Source: Sindora glabra (Eukaryota > Streptophyta > Magnoliopsida > Fabales > Fabaceae). From it: a stretch of DNA of 64,000 nt. Numbering within the stretch: the stretch's first letter is position 1; the number at the start of each line of letters is the position of its first letter. Location of the stretch: positions 50,744,876-50,808,875 of the forward strand of contig CM035231.1 in NCBI GenBank assembly GCA_020226215.1. The letters are read 5' to 3'. The translations under genes and the position numbers were made by a program. Below the pieces are notes generated by a model. It ran no database searches, had not been told where the DNA came from, and was given only the letters and a program-made list of their open reading frames with translations. Of the stretch, positions 59,130-64,000 are shown in pieces.

Positions 59130-59315
59130 ATGGGCCAAGACAAGATCCAAACCCCTGTTTTTGGCTTGTTTGCAAGTGTTTTAGCCACTTTTTACAGTAT
59201 TTTCCGCCATCTGCCTTCTACTTCTTATGACTTCAATAAGAAATCAAATATCAATGTGTATTGTCTATGTCCGAAACATGAATTATTCTTGCTTAATTAT
59301 TGTCCTAATTGTTAA
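59130..59315 (+). CDS. Short ORF with a hydrophobic N-terminal segment, hypothetical
   Basis: Start chosen at ATG 59130 (ATCAATGGG) behind the TATA box. It codes 61 residues: MGQDKIQTPVFGLFASVLAT then FYSIFRHLPSTS, and a Cys-rich end (CLCPKHELFLLNYCPNC). Residues 8-24 form one hydrophobic segment that could be a membrane anchor; Gly2 would allow N-myristoylation, which is inference. An in-frame ATG at 59010 lies before the TATA box and is unlikely. The sequence may be a truncated first exon. I do not recognise the family. Confidence 0.45.
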   Translation: MGQDKIQTPVFGLFASVLATFYSIFRHLPSTSYDFNKKSNINVYCLCPKHELFLLNYCPNC

Positions 59316-59529
59316 ATTTGCAAGTATGTTACTTCATGACTTTCTCATTTTACCGATTATCAACAAAGACTATGAGTTTCTGATGAATTTGACTGTAGAA
59401 CTTGCTTTCACTCCAAACAAGTTCATCATAATCACATATTTCAAAAATACAAGCTGCAATTTAGTTATGGTTTTTCGATGTTTAATTTGTAGAAAAATTA
59501 AGTTTCACGGAATAGATCATTTGAAATGA

Positions 59530-60107
59530 CCTATAACATGACTAAAAGCAGAGATGAAGGATTTGTCTCTATTTTCTAATAAATTCCCTGATGATTTTAT
59601 TCGCAATGAACATTTTTCGTAATTGAAGGTGCATTTTCTCGAAGAATTTTCTTGAAAAATTTAGAATACCAGAGAAATGAAATGTACTTGTCAAAATTCA
59701 TATCTCATTAGATTTTCCTTAAAGCATATTATAAGAGTCTAATAACCAGTTAATACCATAATCATGTTTGTTAAACATCTTCTTAATACTTTAGCTCTTC
59801 TTTAAATTGCCCGCTAAAATCACTTGTAGCTATTAATCTGAGATAAAGATCTCTCACTCTCTATTTCTTTAAGTTATATTTTGAGAAAAATAATAGTGAT
59901 ACTCAGAAAGCTCCTTGAGAAAAGATAGACTGACTAATCTAAAAGTAAAATTAATAAATAATTTGTCATTAATAAATTTCTCTTTTTTATTATAAGCGAT
60001 TTCTTGATTAGGTCCTAAAATAGTAAACATAAGAAGACACGATTTAGCGCATTTCTCAAACAGATGAAACTAACCATCATACTGAGATTCCTTCTGTCAA
60101 CAGATAG
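59530..60107. other. Intergenic DNA
   Basis: No gene seen. AT-rich. Confidence 0.4.
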
Positions 60108-60285
60108 AGAAATAATTGTCCATACTTTATTGGTTCTTTAACCGATACGAAGATAACTGCAATATCAACCGTATCATAGAGCAAGGCATATTGATTGATA
60201 AAAATGTACATCTGAAACAGGAGCTAGATCATCTAAGAGAAGAACTTCAAATAAACATAAACAATCAATGTCCCCACTTTTGAAG
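60108..60285 (+). pseudogene. Coding-like fragment with a coiled-coil segment
   Basis: A short open stretch reads YWFFNRYEDNCN, then LIDKNVHLKQELDHLREEL, with heptad-like Leu spacing, ending at a TGA near 60283. A Gln/Glu-rich stretch (SEQQEHEHDPRG) follows in another frame. There is no start codon or known domain. It may be a piece of a retroelement protein or of a host gene. Confidence 0.3.
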
Positions 60286-60394
60286 GCTAGAGCAGGAATA
60301 ACAAGAGAGGCAACGGATATTTTCTGAGCAACAAGAGCATGAACATGATCCCAGAGGCAACCAATCTCAATCTAGACATCAATCAGATTTGCCC

Positions 60395-60943
60395 CTAATG
60401 TACTAATCAACATTCCTTTAAATGCATTTTTCTCTTGTATACTAGCTTTTCAAACTAATCTAACCTCTTTCACCCTCTAGTCAAATCCTTGGTAATGTCT
60501 CTTTTGATTTATGAGAATTATAACTTTGCACATCATTTATATAACATTGGACAAGTAATATCCAAACTAATTGTAACAAACCCAATCTTTGACCTTTAGT
60601 GTAAATTTGGCTATGATATGATATGTCGGGATCGGCATTGGTAGTTCTCCTCACCAAGTCACCACCATCCTGCTTACTTCATCACCTTATCTACTCAGCC
60701 ATTCTATCTATTCCTCTTAGTGCATAGCAAGACGTGAGCACTCAATGAGATAAGCACTTGCTGTGGAACTAATCCTCAATGGTAATAAAGGGTGCCTACT
60801 AAAGTGCTCTTTTTCTGCAATATCTCTTCATAACAACAAAGCCTTTGAACAGAGAGTCATGCTTTGTCATCTTTCACATGCAAGAGTTCCCAAGGATCGG
60901 ATTTGGGTGGATAGCAAACATTTTGCTCTTGTACTAGATGTTA
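60395..60943 (-). other. Family A leader region with extra DNA
   Basis: CTAATGTACTAATCAACATTCCTTT at about 60395 matches 53597-53625, and TTGGACAAGTAATATCC matches 53630-53650, both left of a family A LTR. This copy has about 400 bp more between that segment and the primer site (near 60925-60938). No gene is seen. Confidence 0.45.
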
Positions 60944-61633
60944 TGTCCTAGTAGCTAGCTAAAATCATATGGTGCATGCTTACCACTATTAATGAATTGC
61001 TAGCCTTCCTATTGAAATCATGTAGCATGCTTGGAATGATAGCAAGACTTACAAGGTTACAAACCACATTCAAATATCATCAAAGCATCCTTGAATCCTT
61101 ACCCACAAGAACACCAAAACTAGGAGCCTTTTGGTACAATAGGTTGAAAAGAGATAATTTTGAATAGGGAAAGGGACACTCTATTCACTTGATATATACC
61201 TCATTCCATAATTTAAAGTGTATAGATGACCACAAGCTAGGACATTTAAGACCCAAGCTCAGTGCTAAGTTTTCCCATTGAGTTCCTGACATTCTAATCT
61301 ATAAAGAGTATTTTGAACCAAAGTCTACCGAACACAAGTAGGCATATATATTTTTTTTCAAATTAACTTACTTTTTCCAATTGGCACCATCTCATATCAA
61401 AACAAGAATAAAAATGGGAAGATTATAACCATGGACTTTTTGAACCCTTTCGCATTATTGAACTATGCCAAAATAATCAAAATATCCATGAAATAATTGA
61501 AAAAAATAGTACACAAATTCGATTAATCCTAAATTTTAGCTAGAAAACCCTTATAACATCATTAATTTTTTCATCAAGTTTCATTCAGAGTATGTTTGCA
61601 TATTGAATTTGTGATTACTATTAACTTGTGGCA
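60944..61633 (-). repeat. Family A LTR, minus orientation, second copy
   Basis: In reverse complement it starts TGCCACAAGTTAATAG and ends near CTAGCTACTAGGACA, matching the other family A LTRs along about 690 bp with many indels. A degenerate Met-tRNA-like primer site lies just to the left. Confidence 0.6.
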
Positions 61634-62458
61634 TATCATTCTAAAAGAGGGTAGTTGACTTCACAATCAAATCCTCGTTCTCAAAAATTGCTTTCAATTT
61701 TTTTTCAATTTAAAACATTTTATTAATTTAAAAACATATTTTGGCACTTCAAAATTAATATTTTATTTTACAAAATATTTTAAAAAATTATAAAATAGTT
61801 TTTAAAAAATTAAAATGTTAAAACCCAACCGAATTATCTTTAAAAATTAAGTCAAATTTTCAATTGAATGAATTTTGATAAAACTCAAACTCTACAAAAT
61901 TTTAAAATAAAACCTAAACTAATCTCCAACGACTTCAAAGCTAAGTATTGGTGTATTTAGGCCTTATTTTGTCACAATAGACATGTGAAATATAAATTAG
62001 GCACATAATATTGGTTATCATCAGAATCTTCTTATAAATACATTTAAAGTGGAACATAGTTTAATAACAGAAAGTGCAGTGCATTATGCTACCGTAATTT
62101 TAGGATATGGATCTCTATTTACTTTTGTTAATTTCAGAGGGATAAAGGTATAATTTTTACTATGAAAGCCATTGTTTCTTTTTTAATAGGACCCCCACAA
62201 TTTCAATATATATCTCTTTCTCTGAAATTCATTTGATGCATTTTCCAAAAAATGCATCAAATCCAAATCCGTAATTTTATACTGCAAACTTTAATTATAT
62301 ATTTTATTTATTCTTATTTTATAAATTATCGAGTAATAAAATTTTAAGAAGCACAATCATGACTTGAAATCATGCATGTAGCTACTAACAAGTCTTTGAC
62401 AAGCAATCATAAAGAAACATATAGATGTAAGCAAACTAAGTTTTCTACTAATCACCAA

Positions 62459-62459
<1 letters not shown>
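61634..62459. other. Intergenic DNA
   Basis: AT-rich. No gene, repeat or motif that I can support. Confidence 0.4.

Positions 62460-62501
<42 letters not shown>
62460..62501. repeat. AT dinucleotide microsatellite
   Basis: About 20 perfect AT repeats, followed by TTTTGTTTTTC. Confidence 0.98.
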
Positions 62502-62504
<3 letters not shown>

Positions 62505-62769
62505 TTTTTCTACTATTAACGTTACGCGAACTGTTTCTCGGGTTCGTCTCACCGCAGATGGGAGCTAAGTGGGGGCAGTTCACCAAAAATTTTGTCTATA
62601 CAGGAAACTTGTTATTCCTCATTATAGAAACAAATATAATTAAGTCTGTTTTTCTTGTGTGGGAACTTATGTAATTGTAACTTCCATGCTTACATCACCT
62701 TCCCCTTTTACAGTTTTTGGCTTTTTCCTTTCTACGTCTTGCTCCTAATTTGTCACCATTTTCATTATG

Positions 62770-62778
62770 TATATAAAA
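62770..62778 (+). promoter_or_regulatory. TATA box
   Basis: GTATATAAAAGTC, 82 bp before the ATG at 62852. Confidence 0.5.
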
Positions 62779-62851
62779 GTCTGCAACTAGCTAATTAAAT
62801 ATAAACAATTAGACATATAGGGGTTTTCTAGTCTCGTTGAAATTAAGTAGA

Positions 62852-62912
62852 ATGCATGCACAAACCGTTCTTGTCGCTTTTCTTTTCTTTGGGTTTTGTT
62901 TTTGGCTCCAAG
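62852..62912 (+). CDS. First exon coding a signal peptide (gene partial or broken)
   Basis: ATG 62852 codes MHAQTVLVAFLFFGFCFWLQ, a convincing secretory signal peptide, followed at once by a good splice donor AAG|GTAAAT at 62913. A TATA box lies upstream. Exon 1 with only a signal peptide is common in genes for small secreted plant proteins (defensin-like, S-protein-like). A possible acceptor GTTGACAG at about 62963-62970 would join to PHIHVKINNLYSLR and a stop, which is too short to be the whole protein. The gene may be truncated, or its true second exon may lie further on or be unrecognised. Confidence 0.4.
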
Positions 62913-63442
62913 GTAAATATAAATATCAAGGATAATACTGACATCCGCATATTTACGTGGAGGTTGACAGCCCCACATATTCATGTCAAAATTAATAATC
63001 TTTATTCTTTAAGATGAATATAAAAATTATACTGATGATTTAAATATGATAAAATAATCAATAATATTTCATTATACCTATTATAATAATGGCTGAGTTT
63101 TGTTGAATCTGTAACGATGGTTCACATAATTTTTGAAAAAGAAAAACTAAACCTGAGTTCGGTTAAATTCTACCTATTTTACGAGGAAATGTAAGTTGAA
63201 AGTGAGGATACAGATGTGAGTGTAAGAAAACTGTAGGAAGTTAACCCAAAAGTTCTCAGCCACAATTGCTGCCCTAAATCCTTGTTAACTTAGCTTGTAG
63301 GACTAAATGCATTTAAAGATACCAGCACAAGTCCAACCAAATTTACTAATTATGAGGAATAATTATTCATTGCATAGCTAGAAAGGATGAGTTGCCACAT
63401 CCAAATTGCAAAGTCGGTTTAACGACCGATTAAAATGAGGCC

Positions 63443-63570
63443 TATATATAGTGGCTCTCATTGGTGCTTGAGAAAGAAAAACAGAATGTTGAGGAAGAAA
63501 AAGTAGTTAGTGCTGTGTGAGAGAGAGAAGAAGACTCGATCGAGTCCGTGTGTTTGTGTATTTGTAATAA
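63443..63570 (+). promoter_or_regulatory. Compact TATA-palindrome-polyA unit (LTR or gene start)
   Basis: TATATATA at 63443-63450, a 7-codon frame MLRKKK at 63486-63506, a GA-rich tract, a perfect 14-bp palindrome GACTCGATCGAGTC (63533-63546) and AATAAA at 63565-63570. A promoter 120 bp from a polyA signal is the layout of an LTR. Possible LTR edges are TGTTAAC near 63283 and CCCATCA near 63598, not proven. It could instead be the 5' region of a gene continuing past the window. Confidence 0.35.
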
Positions 63571-63599
63571 AGTTTTGCAAAAATTCATTATCCCATCAA

Positions 63600-64000
63600 G
63601 TGCGATTTTAAATTTGCCAACAAAAACTCATCCTAACATATAAATTTTGAAATTTTCTCAGAACCAACTATCCTGTAAAATTGTGATGGCACAAACTACA
63701 TACTTTTTGTTGTATAATATATTTACCCTAGTTTTTAATAAACAAAATCCAAATCATTCAGTATACACACGTCTCATATATTTAAGAAAAATACAAATAA
63801 GGCTTCTAAAATAATGTTTGATATCCTATAACTCTTTTGAAATATCAAAACTTAAATAATCTCTTGAGGTTTTCAAAAATTTGAAAATATTGAAAAATTA
63901 ATTAAAAAAAAGGCATGTAAGTCGCCAAGATTGTTTCTAACTATTTTTAGTATGAATTTTAGTCAATTTATGAATAAGCTTTCTTCTACGATAAATTATT
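63600..64000. other. AT-rich end of window
   Basis: No gene seen. Confidence 0.4.

Noticed and set aside
53711..61633. One element with LTRs 53711-54382 and 60944-61633
   Set aside because: Both LTRs have a primer site and shared leader sequence on their left side, so both are 5' LTRs of separate minus-strand copies.
62372..62674. 100-codon frame across the AT microsatellite
   Set aside because: A third of it is Tyr-Ile repeats from the AT run; no other support.

Overview
The window is AT-rich nuclear DNA of a flowering plant, most likely a eudicot. The evidence is plant-type Ty3/gypsy (Athila-like, Tekay/Del-like) and Ty1/copia elements, MITEs, a DUF247 gene family that is expanded in land plants, GT-AG introns and TATA boxes. 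I cannot name the species. Most of the sequence is layered, decayed transposable elements. Host-type genes are few and most are broken.

Layout. 1-4 kb is AT-rich intergenic DNA with one Tourist-like MITE. About 4.0-9.4 kb is a minus-strand Ty3/gypsy element that keeps one LTR edge and has lost its 5' end. 9.5-16.3 kb is a DUF247 neighbourhood: a short DUF247 relic (11.4-11.7 kb), a nearly full-length DUF247 pseudogene with three lesions (12.0-13.3 kb), and local duplications of flanking DNA and of a short exon-like motif. 16.5-43.0 kb is a nest. A non-autonomous LTR element (16.5-21.1 kb) contains a copia solo LTR with target duplication AGTAG. It abuts an old minus-strand copia element (21.1-43.0 kb), which itself carries a hAT-like MITE and a 13.4-kb Athila-like gypsy element (28822-42192, target duplication ATGAT). 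44.6-50.9 kb is a second, plus-strand copia element whose reverse transcriptase region is split by another solo LTR (target duplication AGCAA).

51-64 kb is mixed. It holds a small two-exon gene on the minus strand with a TATA box (51253-51672), two further LTRs of the first non-autonomous family, a perfect 1.5-kb TRIM-like element (55737-57244, target duplication ATATT), a short ORF behind a good TATA box (59130), a first exon coding a signal peptide (62852-62912), and a compact TATA-palindrome-polyA unit (63443-63570) that may be an LTR or the start of a gene.

The gypsy and copia reading frames carry gag, protease, reverse transcriptase, RNase H and integrase domains, and all are interrupted. 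In the Athila-like element the in-frame stops look like single C-to-T or G-to-A changes, as expected from decay of methylated cytosine. The most unusual observations are in that element: a family of GC-rich palindromic repeats shared by its LTRs and its 3' internal region, and two polypurine tracts that each follow a hairpin with the same AGGA loop.
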